A stretch of DNA of 64,000 nt, taken from assembly GCA_002238785.1 (NCBI GenBank), contig MPNA01000013.1, positions 24,654 through 88,653 on the forward strand, written 5' to 3'. The stretch comes from a bacterium OM1 bin76. Lineage in GTDB: Bacteria; Actinomycetota; Acidimicrobiia; Spongiisociales; ZC4RG35. The notes beneath the pieces were generated by a model, which was not told the origin of the DNA, did not search any database, and worked only from the letters and a program-made list of their open reading frames with translations. Positions 7,283 through 17,594 of the stretch are shown piece after piece (positions within the stretch are counted from its first letter, which is position 1; each line of letters begins with the position of its first letter). The translations under genes were made by a program, and so were the position numbers.

Positions 7283-8608
7283 TCAAGATTGTGGGGCGAT
7301 CGGGATTGCCACCGGCACGGGAGACCAACTGGCGAAGACGCCTCTGCTCACTTCCACGGGCCCGGTCTGGCTCAAATGCTGTACCATGATCCGGTCGCCC
7401 CCCGCAGTTGCGGCCGGATAGGTGAACGACTCTCCGCTTGGTGCCCACAGGGTGAGACTGCGGGTGTATTGATCCCAAAACGGCAGGTATTGAAGAAGGA
7501 AGACGCGGGTGGGGTAAAAGGACCGAAACGTCACTGTATAACTGCCGTCCCAAACCCTGGGGACCAGCGCCTGGGCCTCTTTGTCCACCTCCATAAACAG
7601 GAGTCGACTTCCATCGGGGCTCCACTGAAAAGCCGCCACCCGCCCATCGGAGACCGGCACAGACTTCCCTCCGGCAACATTCAGCACCAGCAGCGGGCCG
7701 GCGAAGTCGGTGAAGGCCACCCGCAGTCCGTCGGGATCCGGCTCGAATGCCGCCGCTCCCTCCAACTCGGCCAGGGTGCTAAGGGGACGACCACCGAGGT
7801 CACTGACAATCAGGCGTTGTCCCGATAAGTCACTCTGGGCGGCAAACATACCCACACTCACCTCGACCCCTCCCGCAGAGGCGGGTGTCGTCACAAGAAT
7901 CCGGTCCGAAGAGATCCAGGCGGGGGCTTGGAAGAGACCGGGCGTCACCGACAGCACCTCCGACGTCCACGCTCCGTCATCACGGGTCAGCAGGGACAAG
8001 GCGTCGCCGACGTGCGCGATCAAGGCATTGGAGTCAGCGCGCCAATCGAAATAGAAGGGCTGGCCTTCTCCAAGCAACTCCACTCTTTCCAGTTGCAGGT
8101 CCACTACACCCATCTGCAGCGGAGAGAAAGCGCTCTGCCCCAAGAATCCCAGCAGCATGGCGTCGGGACTCCAGTAGTAGTAGAAGGGTGCTACCGGCGC
8201 CTCGAATCTCGTCGTGCTTCCGTCCGACACATCGGCCAAGGCGATCTGGAACGTCCCGTCCTCGGCGAGTTCCGTCCATGCCACCAGGTGACGACCCTGC
8301 AGCGAAGATGGCGCCCAGGTGGGTTGCAGGCTGGGTCCCCCGCCTCCGGAGGGCACTCGAAGCTCGCGGACTTCAGTGCCGTCCGGACTGATCACCTTGA
8401 CCGATCCCCCCGGACCGGTTACCAGCATCAATTCCGCAGGGTCGGCGGTCTCTTCAGCCTTGGGTTTATCTGTACTCCCCTCCCCCACACTCCCTGATTG
8501 CCCCCCAACCGCTTCACCAGATCCGGTCTGGTTGTCCGCCGGCTCCTCCGATCCGGCACAGGCAGCCACCACTGCGACCAAAACCACGGATAACAACCTG
8601 CGGAACAA
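7283..8608 (-). CDS. Beta-propeller (TolB/WD40-like) lipoprotein
   Basis: 441 residues. The N-terminus FRRLLSVVLVAVVAACAGS is a lipoprotein signal with VAAC as lipobox, followed by a Gly/Ser/Glu/Pro-rich linker to about residue 60. The rest is beta-rich with repeated W.PDG or SPDG motifs (PTWAPSS, YYWSPDAM, FDWRADSN, FQWSPDGS), as in TolB-like propellers. It is therefore probably an extracytoplasmic membrane-anchored protein of unknown partner. Translation appears to start at a TTG preceded by GGGAGAGG. Confidence 0.7.
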   Translation of the reverse strand: MFRRLLSVVLVAVVAACAGSEEPADNQTGSGEAVGGQSGSVGEGSTDKPKAEETADPAELMLVTGPGGSVKVISPDGTEVRELRVPSGGGGPSLQPTWAPSSLQGRHLVAWTELAEDGTFQIALADVSDGSTTRFEAPVAPFYYYWSPDAMLLGFLGQSAFSPLQMGVVDLQLERVELLGEGQPFYFDWRADSNALIAHVGDALSLLTRDDGAWTSEVLSVTPGLFQAPAWISSDRILVTTPASAGGVEVSVGMFAAQSDLSGQRLIVSDLGGRPLSTLAELEGAAAFEPDPDGLRVAFTDFAGPLLVLNVAGGKSVPVSDGRVAAFQWSPDGSRLLFMEVDKEAQALVPRVWDGSYTVTFRSFYPTRVFLLQYLPFWDQYTRSLTLWAPSGESFTYPAATAGGDRIMVQHLSQTGPVEVSRGVFASWSPVPVAIPIAPQS

Positions 8609-8698
8609 CCCTCTCCCACCTTAGCGGCCTGGGGGACCTACTTGTACAGGACTGGTCAGGGTCCGACATTTCCCCCAAGTGCTGTTGACAGGGCACTC

Positions 8699-10249
8699 TC
8701 AATCGGTGCTCGAAACACCCGCCGTTTCCAAGGACTCCCCCAAACCCCGCTCGTAGTACTTCTCGCTCAACTCTTGAAGGTGGCGTTCCAGTTTCTCGCT
8801 CCTCCAGACCCGAAACATCCGAGAGGCCATCAGGCTCCTCTGCGTGACATCCCCATCGGCGCCTTCCACATCCATGGCCCCGCTCACGTCCGCCACCAAC
8901 CGGGACGCGAAACCCGGTTCCTCTTCCAACACCGAGCCTGGCTTGGGAATGCTGCGGCCAGCCATCCGTTCAGCAGCGCTGTGGCCGGCCTGCCAACTCT
9001 GGTCCACCAACATCTCCAGGTGGGACCGTAATCGGTTGTCCACCTCCCCCTCATCCCAGTCCAACTGTCCCGTGCGTATCCCTTCCAGCACGCGGTTCTG
9101 CTCCTCTGTCAACAGCCTCTTGAACAGGCGGACATACTGGTTGGAGATCGGTAGCAGCATCGCCTCCTGCAATTCGATGGCCTCATCCTCTCCCATCTTC
9201 ACGGTCACCTGACGTCGGGGCGGATGCTGGCGCTGAACCACCTGTCGGGGGGCGGGGGCGGAGTTGCCGCGAAGAGACGCAAAGAGATCGTCGAAGTTCT
9301 GAGGGACAGGTCTCCCGGCGTCGTGTGCAGGCTCCTCCTCCACTCTCTCCTCGGAGGCGGCGGCCTCCGGTTCTGTGACCGTTTCCTCGGGGGGATCTTG
9401 GGAATAATCCTCTTCTGACTCCCCAACGGGCGAGATTACTTTGACCAAGCCCGACATCTCATGCTGGGGGGTGACATGCTCGGGACCTTCCTCATCCGGA
9501 GTAGGCGGATAGATGAAGCCACCGGTCTGGTCAACCAACTTCACTCCAATGGGGGCCACCCCCGAGCGGATCCCTCCGATCTCTTCCAGAAGTTGGTCGC
9601 GGTGACGTTCCAAGGCCAAAACTCGTTCTTGAATGGCCGACACCTGCTGCTCGGCAGACTCGATCATCTGGTCGCACAACGTTCGAGTCCTCTCCTCCAC
9701 CTCCAATGATTCCACATGGGCGTTGCTTCGGATGCCCTCGGCTCTGCGTCGGGCATCCTCTCGAATGCGATGAGACTGGTTCTCCACTTCGGCGATGACC
9801 TCTTGGGAGTGCTTCCGGATGGTCCGATACGCTTCGTCCTCCATCTCTTGGATCTGGGCAATCATCTGGGTGGAGACCTCCCAGGAGGCCCCACGCAGAT
9901 CCTCCGCGGTGGCCTGCGCCTCGGCGATTCTCTTTTGCACCTCGATGGTGGCTTCTCCCCGCCAATTGGCAGCATCCAATTCCGCCTGTTCCCTGATTCG
10001 GATGGCTGTTTGCTGAACGGCGGAGAGGAGTTCTCCTATTTCCCTGCCAAGATCCTGGTAGCGGTTGAGGTGCTCGCTGGGGACAATGGCGCCGGGGGCC
10101 AATTCAAGAATTTGCGATCCCCTGTTATTGGATTCCAGCAGGTCCTTGATGTATCGGTCAACGGCTTTGCGCTGGTATCCCAGGAAGGCGGAAGGAAAGG
10201 AAGGAATCTTGGGCTCCTCACCCGGATCCCAAACAGACAGATCGGACAT
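8699..10249 (-). CDS. DivIVA-like coiled-coil protein
   Basis: 516 residues. The segment FPSAFLGYQRKAVDRYIKDLLES (about residues 18-40) fits the membrane-binding N-terminal motif of DivIVA domains. It is followed by a long Glu/Arg/Gln-rich coiled coil (about 65-230), an acidic Pro/Glu-rich disordered linker (about 250-345) and a helical C-terminal part. DivIVA proteins sense curved membrane and organise polar growth or septation in actinobacteria. This version is longer than typical Wag31 and may be a paralogue. It is divergent from sufC. Confidence 0.7.
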   Translation of the reverse strand: MSDLSVWDPGEEPKIPSFPSAFLGYQRKAVDRYIKDLLESNNRGSQILELAPGAIVPSEHLNRYQDLGREIGELLSAVQQTAIRIREQAELDAANWRGEATIEVQKRIAEAQATAEDLRGASWEVSTQMIAQIQEMEDEAYRTIRKHSQEVIAEVENQSHRIREDARRRAEGIRSNAHVESLEVEERTRTLCDQMIESAEQQVSAIQERVLALERHRDQLLEEIGGIRSGVAPIGVKLVDQTGGFIYPPTPDEEGPEHVTPQHEMSGLVKVISPVGESEEDYSQDPPEETVTEPEAAASEERVEEEPAHDAGRPVPQNFDDLFASLRGNSAPAPRQVVQRQHPPRRQVTVKMGEDEAIELQEAMLLPISNQYVRLFKRLLTEEQNRVLEGIRTGQLDWDEGEVDNRLRSHLEMLVDQSWQAGHSAAERMAGRSIPKPGSVLEEEPGFASRLVADVSGAMDVEGADGDVTQRSLMASRMFRVWRSEKLERHLQELSEKYYERGLGESLETAGVSSTD

Positions 10250-10335
10250 GGATCCGACAATAATGCCACAGGAGGCCTTTCGTTATGTTTTTGGCTTCCT
10301 AAACGGGTTTTTCTTACTCTCCCCTCCTCATTAGT

Positions 10336-11085
10336 GTGTTGGTGGTGTCCGATACGCCCCTTCTCCGCATCGAAGACCTCCATGTGTCAGCCAACGGCAC
10401 AGCCATTCTGCACGGCGTTGACCTGGACGTCCACTACAACGAAATCCATGCGGTAATGGGCCCCAACGGTTCCGGCAAGACCACCCTGGCCTCGGTGTTG
10501 ATGGGCCATCCGGGGCTGGAGGTGACCAAGGGAACCATCTATTTCGATGGGGAAGACATCACGGGCGATGCCCCGGACAAGCGGGCCAACCGGGGGATTT
10601 TCATGGCATTCCAGCATCCCACCGAGATCCCCGGGGTGCCGGTCGTGCAGTTTTTGCGTCAGGCACTCTCCAACCGCACCGGCATCGACTATTCGATCAT
10701 CGAGCTACGCCTCAAGGTCATGGACGCCATGGCGCAACTGGGGATTCCCGGCCACTTCGCCGACCGCTACCTCAATGAGGGGTTTTCCGGTGGCGAGCGG
10801 AAGCGGAACGAAATCCTGCAAATGACGGTCCTCGAACCCAAGCTGGCCATTATGGACGAAACCGACTCCGGTTTGGACATCGACGCGTTGCGGACCGTGT
10901 CCGATGGGGTAAGACGCATGATCGGCCCCGAGCGCGGGTTTCTGATCATCACCCACTTCCAGCGCCTCTTGGACTACGTCACTCCCCATTACGTACACGT
11001 CCTGGTGGGAGGAAAGCTGGTGAAGACAGGCGGTGCGGAACTCACCGCCCAACTGGAGTCGGAGGGGTACGAGTCGTTCCGGTAG
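10336..11085 (+). CDS. sufC: Fe-S assembly ATPase SufC
   Basis: 249 residues of an ABC-type ATPase with Walker A GPNGSGKTT, FMAFQHPTEIPGV (the Q-loop context characteristic of SufC), signature FSGGERKRNE and Walker B LAIMDETDSGLDID. SufC drives the SufBCD scaffold that builds Fe-S clusters in the cytoplasm. Several in-frame GTG/TTG codons cluster at the start, and none has a clear ribosome-binding site. A SufU gene follows by 35 bases. A second SufC is encoded near 16.5-17.3 kb. Confidence 0.88.
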   Translation: MLVVSDTPLLRIEDLHVSANGTAILHGVDLDVHYNEIHAVMGPNGSGKTTLASVLMGHPGLEVTKGTIYFDGEDITGDAPDKRANRGIFMAFQHPTEIPGVPVVQFLRQALSNRTGIDYSIIELRLKVMDAMAQLGIPGHFADRYLNEGFSGGERKRNEILQMTVLEPKLAIMDETDSGLDIDALRTVSDGVRRMIGPERGFLIITHFQRLLDYVTPHYVHVLVGGKLVKTGGAELTAQLESEGYESFR

Positions 11086-11120
11086 CAACTGTGTGGATCA
11101 GCTTTTCTAACCTATAACAG

Positions 11121-11552
11121 ATGGCTCTCCAAGAGGTCTACCGCCAAGTGATCCTGGATCACTACCGCAATCCTCGGCACCGGCAACCCCTGTCCGATGC
11201 CGATGCGTCGTCCGAAGGCGCCAACCCCTTGTGCGGTGACGAGGTGAAGGTCCAATTGCAATTACGGGAGGGACGGGTCAACGCCATATCCGTGACTGGG
11301 AAGGGCTGCTCGATCAGCCAGTCAAGCGCCTCCTTGATGGGCGAAGCCGTTTCCGGCCACCCGATCTCCGAGGTACTGGGCCTGTCGGATCGCTTCCAGG
11401 GGCTCATGCAAGTGCCTCCGGACTCCAGTGAGAACGGTTACGCCGACCTCGGCGACCTGATCGCCTTGGCGGGGGTAAGACGGTATCCGGTGAGAATCAA
11501 GTGCGCGACCCTCCCTTGGATAACCCTGGAACAAGCCTTGGAGAACAGCTAG
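11121..11552 (+). CDS. sufU: Fe-S assembly sulfur-transfer protein SufU
   Basis: 143 residues of the IscU-like SufU type. The three zinc/sulfur-acceptor cysteines appear as NPLCGD (C38, with D40), GKGCSIS (C63) and IKCATLPW (C128). In Gram-positive bacteria SufU takes sulfur from the cysteine desulfurase SufS and passes it to SufBCD. No SufS is seen in the window. The stop overlaps the convergent fumarase stop by a few bases. Confidence 0.9.
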   Translation: MALQEVYRQVILDHYRNPRHRQPLSDADASSEGANPLCGDEVKVQLQLREGRVNAISVTGKGCSISQSSASLMGEAVSGHPISEVLGLSDRFQGLMQVPPDSSENGYADLGDLIALAGVRRYPVRIKCATLPWITLEQALENS

Positions 11553-12940
11553 GAGAGACCCCCCTCGGTCATCTTCTGCAAGTCGAGTATCTGATCCAAC
11601 TCCTCCTCGGTGAGCAGTCCCCGCTGTAAAGCGACTTCGCGAACCGTGCGACCGGTGGCGAACGCCTCCTTGGCAACCGAGGCGCCGACATCATATCCGA
11701 TGTGAGGATTGAGAGCAGTGACCACGATCACATTGCGCTCCACCAACATTCGAGCGCGCTCGGCGTCGGCCTCTATCCCGTCCACGCACTTTCGGGCCAG
11801 CACTGCGGCCGCATTGGCCAACAGCCTGATTGACTCCAAGAGGTTGCGAGCCATGACTGGCATCATCACGTTCAACTCGAAGTTGCCGTTGGCGCCCCCC
11901 CAGGCAATCGCCGAGTCGTTGCCGATCACCTGGGCGGCCACCTGCATCATCATCTCAGGAATGACCGGGTTGACTTTGGCAGGCATGATGGAAGAACCGG
12001 GCTGCAGGGCCGGAAGTCGTATCTCGGCAATGCCGGTGACAGGACCCGAAGCCAGCCATCTGAGGTCGTTGGCGATCTTGAACAGTGAAACAGCAACGGT
12101 TCTCAGGGACCCGGATGCATTAACGGTGGCGTCTTTTCCGGCTTGAGCCTCGAAGTGATTGGCAGCCTCGGTAAACGGTATTCCCGTATTGTGGGCAATC
12201 CTGGAAATGGCCGCAGCCGCCAGACCTGCGGGGCAGTTGATCCCGGTGCCCACCGCGGTGCCGCCCAGAGGTAACTCCTCCAACTCCGGCAGAACGTTCC
12301 TCAACCTCTGAGCGCCCTTGGTCACTGCCGCCGCGTAGCCGGAGAACTCCTGTCCCAATGTCACCGGAGTGGCGTCCATCAAGTGGGTACGGCCAGACTT
12401 CACCAGTCCCGAGAATTCCTCCGATTTGGCCGTAAGAGAGTCGGCCAACATGGCCAGAGACGGGAGGAGGGCTTCACGAATTGCCGCAGCCGCGGCTACG
12501 TGAATGGCGGTGGGAATGACGTCGTTGGACGATTGGCCGAAGTTGACGTGGTCGTTGGGATGCACCAGGCGCTCTTGCCGCTGGCCGCCCATCAGTTCGG
12601 TTGCCCTGCTGGCAATCACCTCGTTGGCGTTGATATTGGTGGAGGTGCCGGAACCGGTCTGGAACACATCCACCGGAAAGTGTTCATCCCATAGGCCTTC
12701 CATCACCTCCGTCGCCGCCCGGCGGATTGCCTCAGCGATCTTGTCATCCAGATGTCCCTCCCTCATAGCAGCTTCCGCCACCGAACTCTTGATCAGGCCC
12801 AGCGCCCAGATAAACCGTCTCTCGAACCCTGTTCCCGAGATGGGGAAGTTCTCCACCGCCCGCTGGGTCGAAGCTCCGTAGTAAGCATGAGCGGGAACCA
12901 ACACCTCTCCCATCGAGTCTCTCTCGGACCGGTATTCCAT
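11549..12940 (-). CDS. fumC: Fumarate hydratase, class II
   Basis: 463 residues of the class II fumarase/aspartase superfamily. It contains the signature [11 protein letters not shown], the substrate-loop [27 protein letters not shown] and [17 protein letters not shown], and it lacks features of aspartase. It catalyses reversible hydration of fumarate to malate in the TCA cycle. The ATG chosen has GGGGTGAGG just upstream; an upstream extension would add an unrelated 23 residues. It is convergent with sufU. Confidence 0.9.
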   Translation of the reverse strand: MEYRSERDSMGEVLVPAHAYYGASTQRAVENFPISGTGFERRFIWALGLIKSSVAEAAMREGHLDDKIAEAIRRAATEVMEGLWDEHFPVDVFQTGSGTSTNINANEVIASRATELMGGQRQERLVHPNDHVNFGQSSNDVIPTAIHVAAAAAIREALLPSLAMLADSLTAKSEEFSGLVKSGRTHLMDATPVTLGQEFSGYAAAVTKGAQRLRNVLPELEELPLGGTAVGTGINCPAGLAAAAISRIAHNTGIPFTEAANHFEAQAGKDATVNASGSLRTVAVSLFKIANDLRWLASGPVTGIAEIRLPALQPGSSIMPAKVNPVIPEMMMQVAAQVIGNDSAIAWGGANGNFELNVMMPVMARNLLESIRLLANAAAVLARKCVDGIEADAERARMLVERNVIVVTALNPHIGYDVGASVAKEAFATGRTVREVALQRGLLTEEELDQILDLQKMTEGGLS

Positions 12941-13164
12941 GGCCTCACCCCTTTGTCTGGTCGGCAAGCGATTCTGCGTGATTGAAATCCGCCATTCCTG
13001 ATCCACCATTGTTAAGGGTATCGGCGGTCAAGCTAGTTCCGCACCCTGATCGTGGCATGCCAACGCCCTCGAGAAGCAGGTCCGGTTGGAAGAATCAGGT
13101 TCTGCCCAACCCCCGATCTGAGGACAGACAAAGGCCTGTGCGCCAATAATTGAGTACACCCCGA

Positions 13165-14391
13165 ATGCGTACACGCCTGCTTCCACTCCGATCACAGAGC
13201 TTCCTCCGGCCGTTAAGAATTGCGTTTTCCGCGGGGTTGGTGGTGGTTCTAGTCCTGGCGTCGGCCCCGTCCACCGCTGATGGACCGACCCCGCCGGACC
13301 CAAGGTATCGCACCGCGATGCTGGCCTTCACCGGCGATCTTCTTCCCCATCTGCCGGTCGTCAAGTTCGCCAGGTATTACGCCCGCGTCCCCCACTTCCC
13401 AGGCAGCATCGCCTCCATCATCCAACCGCCTGAGATGTACGCGACATGGGAAACCAGAGCAGACCGTCAATACGACTTCGCGCCCATGTTCGAACAGGTC
13501 GCCCCGGAATTGCGGGCCGCCGATCTGGCTATTTGCCATCTGGAATCCACCATTTCCTCGCAGGCCCCGAGAGGCTACCCGCGTTTCCGCACGCCTCCGG
13601 AGTTGGTCGAGGCGATAGCCCAAAGCGGCTGGGACGGGTGCTCGCTGGCTTCCAACCACTCCATGGACTACGGCGTCGACGGAGTCTCACAGACCATCGA
13701 AGCAATGGCGGCAAACCATCTCGAGTCTGCTGGAACCTCTCTCGATGAGCAATCGCGGGGCGCCGCCCATTACCAAGTCAACGGGATCCGCATTGCCCAT
13801 TTGTCCTACACCTACGGGCTGAACGGGTTCAGGCTACCCAAAAACCAACAATGGTGGGTCAACCTCATCGATGTTGACATCATCCAAGCTGATGCTGCCG
13901 CCGCCCGAGCGGAGGGAGCGGAATTCATCATTGCCTCACTGCATTGGGGCAGCGAGTACCAACCCATGCCCACCTACCACCAGAAACGGACCGCCAAGGA
14001 GATCGCCGCCACCGGGGCCGTCGACCTGCTGGTTGGCCATCATGCGCACGTCATACAGCCCATCGACCGGATCGGCGATCTGTGGGTGGTGTACGGACTG
14101 GGCAACTTTCTGTCCAATCAGCCCTGGCCCCGAAGTCGAGATGGCGCCATCCTCCATGTCGAGATCGGCGATACTCCCGAGGGCGTGATGGTCAAATCCA
14201 TTTCCTACACCCCGACCTGGGTAGACCGCCCCCGAATGCAGGTGGTGGCCCTGGCCAATCGCCTCCTCGACCCGGACCTCGACAGTGGCCATCGGGTCAC
14301 CCTGCGTCAGTCTTGGTCGAGGACTGTGAGAGCCTTCGAGGCCATGGGCGCTCAATACCCCTGGGTCAAGCCAGCCGTTTCGCCGCCGTAA
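13165..14391 (+). CDS. CapA-family (PgsA-like) metallophosphatase-fold protein
   Basis: About 408 residues. A basic stretch and a hydrophobic helix near residues 20-38 suggest a signal anchor ending around ASAPSTA, so the enzyme domain probably faces outward. Motifs of the CapA/poly-gamma-glutamate synthesis fold are present: AFTGDLLPH, LESTIS, LASNHSMDYG, ASLHWGSEY and GHHAHVIQP. The biochemical role of most CapA proteins is unknown. No capB/capC partners lie nearby. An in-frame TTG 15 bases upstream is an alternative start. Confidence 0.78.
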   Translation: MRTRLLPLRSQSFLRPLRIAFSAGLVVVLVLASAPSTADGPTPPDPRYRTAMLAFTGDLLPHLPVVKFARYYARVPHFPGSIASIIQPPEMYATWETRADRQYDFAPMFEQVAPELRAADLAICHLESTISSQAPRGYPRFRTPPELVEAIAQSGWDGCSLASNHSMDYGVDGVSQTIEAMAANHLESAGTSLDEQSRGAAHYQVNGIRIAHLSYTYGLNGFRLPKNQQWWVNLIDVDIIQADAAAARAEGAEFIIASLHWGSEYQPMPTYHQKRTAKEIAATGAVDLLVGHHAHVIQPIDRIGDLWVVYGLGNFLSNQPWPRSRDGAILHVEIGDTPEGVMVKSISYTPTWVDRPRMQVVALANRLLDPDLDSGHRVTLRQSWSRTVRAFEAMGAQYPWVKPAVSPP

Positions 14392-14468
14392 ATGCCAGGA
14401 CCGGCAATCCCGCGCCGGGAACTGCCCGATCCTCGGACCGCTGCGTGCTCAGGGCAATGGGACGGACA

Positions 14469-16208
14469 TCACTTGCGAGAACCCTCCACGCTGACCGTAA
14501 TGATGTCCACGTCATGGTATTTCTGATGGCGAACCGAGGATGCGTAGTGCCGCAACAACCGGAAGGACATCTCGCGAGTGTCAGGTATCTCCAGCGCTCC
14601 GCCCATGTAGGACAACCGATCCTCCAGATTCTCACGCTCCGATGCACACACGAACTCCAACTCGGCCCCATTTCTGACGTAGCGGGCCGCCACCACCACA
14701 TGGCGGGGCTTTTCCAGGGCATCGTCTTCTGCTGACAGCAAGTTGGAGAGGGTCTCCTCTCCCACCAACACCAACTGCTCCACTCGATCTGGATTCCAGC
14801 CGGATCCGGCGGCAAAGTTCCGCAGAAACTCTCCCATTCTGGGCAGGGCATCCCAATCGAGCACCAGCTCCAGCCGCTTTCGTCGGGGTCCCGTCGCCTC
14901 CATGAAGACCACCATGACGATCGCCACGATCGCTCCCGAAGTCATGCCGTTGCCGAACAACACCCCAAGGAATCCCTCGCCCAGCAGATCCGGAAAGATC
15001 CATTGGTTCTGGAACCCGACGCCCATCCAGAACGACACCCCCACAACCGTGGCCTTTCGGTGATCAACACCGTCTTGAACGACGATTTTCATGCCCTGGA
15101 CAAACAACAGCCCGAGGAGAACCAGGAGATAGGCGGCGGCCACGGGAGGCGGTATTGAAGTCAGCAGGGCCGCAACTTTGGGAAAGAACGCGATGCAAAC
15201 AAAGACCGCACCGATGATCACCCCTACCCGCCGGGCGGCGATTCCGGTTACCTCGGCCAGTGAAATGCTGGTCGAGTAGGTGGTATTGGGAAGGGTGCCT
15301 CCAATCCCGGATAGAAGATTGCCCATTCCGTCAGCATTGAGTGCGCCCTGTACAACCCGGAAGTCAGTTGCCCGGTGGCGACGGTTCGACACCCGCTGAA
15401 TAGCAATCCCGTCGCCCAGCGTTTCTATGGCACCCACCAGGGTGACAACCACAAACGCCGGGAGCAACGCCCAGAATTCCGCATTCGGGGTCAGGTCGAA
15501 TCCCGGCCAGGAAGAGATGGGAACGCCTACCCAGGAGGCATCCAGGACCGGTTGAAAGTCATATAGGCCATAGGGTGCGGCCACGGCGCAGCCCACCGCG
15601 ATACCTATGACCGGGGACCACAACCGCCAAGCCGGAGGGGCCCGCAACACCACTGCGGCCACCGTCAAAAAAGTGGCGAGCGAGGCAAGCGGAGCAGCTG
15701 CTGTGGATACACCACCTGGAACGTCGGTCAGCGAGTCGAAGAGAATCGGCACAACCGTGGCGGCGATGAGCATGATCACGGTACCGGAAACCACCGGAGT
15801 GAAAACCCTGCGGAGAAGCGAAAGCCTTCTGGCCATCAGGAATTGAAAGAATGAGGATACGATGATGAGGCTCGCCATAGTGGATGGGCCACCTCTCACC
15901 AAAGCCGCAACACAGACGGCAATGAATGCTCCGGAGGTACCCATGATCAGTACATACCCCGCTCCGAACCTCCCCACACGCCGAGCCTGCAGGGCGGTAG
16001 TGAGTCCGCTAATGATCAACGCGGCGAACACGGCCCAAGAAATGTAGCTGTCGGACTGCTGGGCTATCCGAGCCACTATTACAACTGTCAGGACCACCGG
16101 CGCCACGATTATGGCGGCAGCTTGCAGGCCAGCGCCGATGGCTACCCCGAGAGGCGGGTTCTCATGCGGTTCGTAGCGGATGTCTTTGTCTTCGCCGGCT
16201 GTCGCCAT
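14469..16208 (-). CDS. NCS2-type purine/xanthine permease fused to a GHKL ATPase-like domain
   Basis: 579 residues in two parts. Residues 1-440 form a polytopic permease of the NCS2 (xanthine/uracil) family, with AIETLGD (261-267) and the signature region NADGMGNLLSGIGGTLPN (291-308). Residues 445-579 are soluble, DWDALPRMGEFLRNF followed by VGEETLSNLL, which resembles the N-box of serine-kinase anti-sigma factors of the HATPase_c_2 type. Downstream glycine boxes are not obvious, so nucleotide binding is uncertain. Ordinary NCS2 permeases end after the membrane domain. The reading frame runs unbroken through the join. Substrate is not decided by the sequence; the C-terminal domain may regulate transport or signalling (inference). 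Confidence 0.8.
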   Translation of the reverse strand: MATAGEDKDIRYEPHENPPLGVAIGAGLQAAAIIVAPVVLTVVIVARIAQQSDSYISWAVFAALIISGLTTALQARRVGRFGAGYVLIMGTSGAFIAVCVAALVRGGPSTMASLIIVSSFFQFLMARRLSLLRRVFTPVVSGTVIMLIAATVVPILFDSLTDVPGGVSTAAAPLASLATFLTVAAVVLRAPPAWRLWSPVIGIAVGCAVAAPYGLYDFQPVLDASWVGVPISSWPGFDLTPNAEFWALLPAFVVVTLVGAIETLGDGIAIQRVSNRRHRATDFRVVQGALNADGMGNLLSGIGGTLPNTTYSTSISLAEVTGIAARRVGVIIGAVFVCIAFFPKVAALLTSIPPPVAAAYLLVLLGLLFVQGMKIVVQDGVDHRKATVVGVSFWMGVGFQNQWIFPDLLGEGFLGVLFGNGMTSGAIVAIVMVVFMEATGPRRKRLELVLDWDALPRMGEFLRNFAAGSGWNPDRVEQLVLVGEETLSNLLSAEDDALEKPRHVVVAARYVRNGAELEFVCASERENLEDRLSYMGGALEIPDTREMSFRLLRHYASSVRHQKYHDVDIITVSVEGSRK

Positions 16209-16461
16209 AGGTCACACCTCGATTGTCACTACCGATAGCAACCTTCTACTCTAGGGAACTGTTACACCCCGGTGCCCTATTCTTGCCTCGATAACTGTGA
16301 TTCGCCCTGGGGGGGAACCGGCGGGAACCTGTGTGGGAGCGGTGAGGGCACTCGACCCGCAAAGGCCCAAAACCAAACGCCAAGCGGTACTTGCAAAACC
16401 CGCCAAACAACCGCGTGTGGTGGAGTTCCCTCCTCCTTAGCTCGGAAACCGGGGGCGCCGG

Positions 16462-17265
16462 TTAGCTGCTGAACGGGTGGTCGGTGAAGAAATCGAAAGC
16501 AGGCTTGGGGGTTGTGTCAGCGCCCGCAGAGGTGATCCCCAGCCGTTTTCGCAAACCCTCATAGCCGGATTGCTCCAGTTCTTGGGCCAGATCAGGCCCT
16601 CCCGAGGTGACGATCTTTCCCCCCATCATGACGTGCACCCGGTCGGGTATCACGTAGCTGAGGATTCGGGAGTGGTGGGTGATCATCAACACACCCATGT
16701 CAGGGCGACGCATCTCCTCCACCGCAGCAGCCACCGTTCGGACCATGTCGATGTCCAGTCCTGAATCGGTCTCATCCAAGAGAGCCGCCTTTGGCGATAG
16801 AACCGAGATCTGAAATATCTCCGAGCGCTTCTTCTCTCCCCCCGACAGGTCATCGTTCACCGACCGTCCCAAGAAAGGACCCATATCAAACCGCCGGGAA
16901 GCCTCCGCTATCCGCCGATCGGCCTCGTCCGGATCTATGCCGCGTTCCTCTGCCGCCTCCTGCATGATTTCTTCCAACTCCACACCGGGAACCGCCACCG
17001 GGCTCTGGAAGGCCTGAACCAGACCCAAGCGGGCCCGTTGATCCGCACCCAGGTCCAGAATCTCTTCACCGTCCACCCAGGCTTTGCCTTCTGCTGTGAA
17101 ATCGGGATGGCCGGACAGGACATGACACAACGTGCTCTTTCCCGAACCGTTGGGACCCATCAGGGCATGCATCTGCCCAAAAGGGATCTCCAGATCAACA
17201 CCGCGAAGAATCTCTACCGAGCCCACCGAGGCCCGCAGATTCTGCACTTTCAAAGCTACACCCAT
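16462..17265 (-). CDS. sufC: Fe-S assembly ATPase SufC (second copy)
   Basis: 267 residues with Walker A GPNGSGKST, VQAFQSPVAVPGV, signature LSGGEKKRSE and LLDETDSGLDID. It is diverged from the other SufC of this window (SGGEKKRSE versus SGGERKRNE and a longer C-terminal tail), so it is not a recent duplicate. It is last in a sufD-Rieske-sufC operon, with start and preceding stop sharing one base (TGATG). The coupling to SufD suggests this is the SufC of the SufBCD complex. Confidence 0.88.
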   Translation of the reverse strand: MGVALKVQNLRASVGSVEILRGVDLEIPFGQMHALMGPNGSGKSTLCHVLSGHPDFTAEGKAWVDGEEILDLGADQRARLGLVQAFQSPVAVPGVELEEIMQEAAEERGIDPDEADRRIAEASRRFDMGPFLGRSVNDDLSGGEKKRSEIFQISVLSPKAALLDETDSGLDIDMVRTVAAAVEEMRRPDMGVLMITHHSRILSYVIPDRVHVMMGGKIVTSGGPDLAQELEQSGYEGLRKRLGITSAGADTTPKPAFDFFTDHPFSS

Positions 17266-17594
17266 CAGACTGAACCTGGCCCGTCTTCAGGTACCTGCAC
17301 CAGCACTTTTCCCTCCTCCACCCGGGTGGGATACGTTCCAACCGGTCGAGTAGCCGGAAATGTCAACGCTTCTCCGGTGACCAGGTCAAAAACGGCACCG
17401 TGTAGAGGGCACTCCACTTCGGAGTCGAACACCTCTCCCTCCGACAGGGAAGCCTCGGCGTGGGTGCATCGATCATCAACTGCGTACAACTCCCCTTCGG
17501 TCAGGAACACCGCTACCACCCGGCCCAGGTGACAGATCTTCACGCCCTGCCCTTCCTTCATGTCCGCCAGTCCGGCTACGTGGACCCACGCCAT
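17265..17594 (-). CDS. Rieske [2Fe-2S] ferredoxin
   Basis: 109 residues with the two Rieske cluster motifs CTHAEASLSEGE and CPLHGAVFDLVTGEAL, each giving one Cys and one His ligand. Small Rieske ferredoxins of this type are commonly found inside actinobacterial SUF operons. Their electron partner there is not well defined. Its start shares a base with the sufD stop, and its stop shares a base with the sufC start. Confidence 0.9.
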   Translation of the reverse strand: MAWVHVAGLADMKEGQGVKICHLGRVVAVFLTEGELYAVDDRCTHAEASLSEGEVFDSEVECPLHGAVFDLVTGEALTFPATRPVGTYPTRVEEGKVLVQVPEDGPGSV

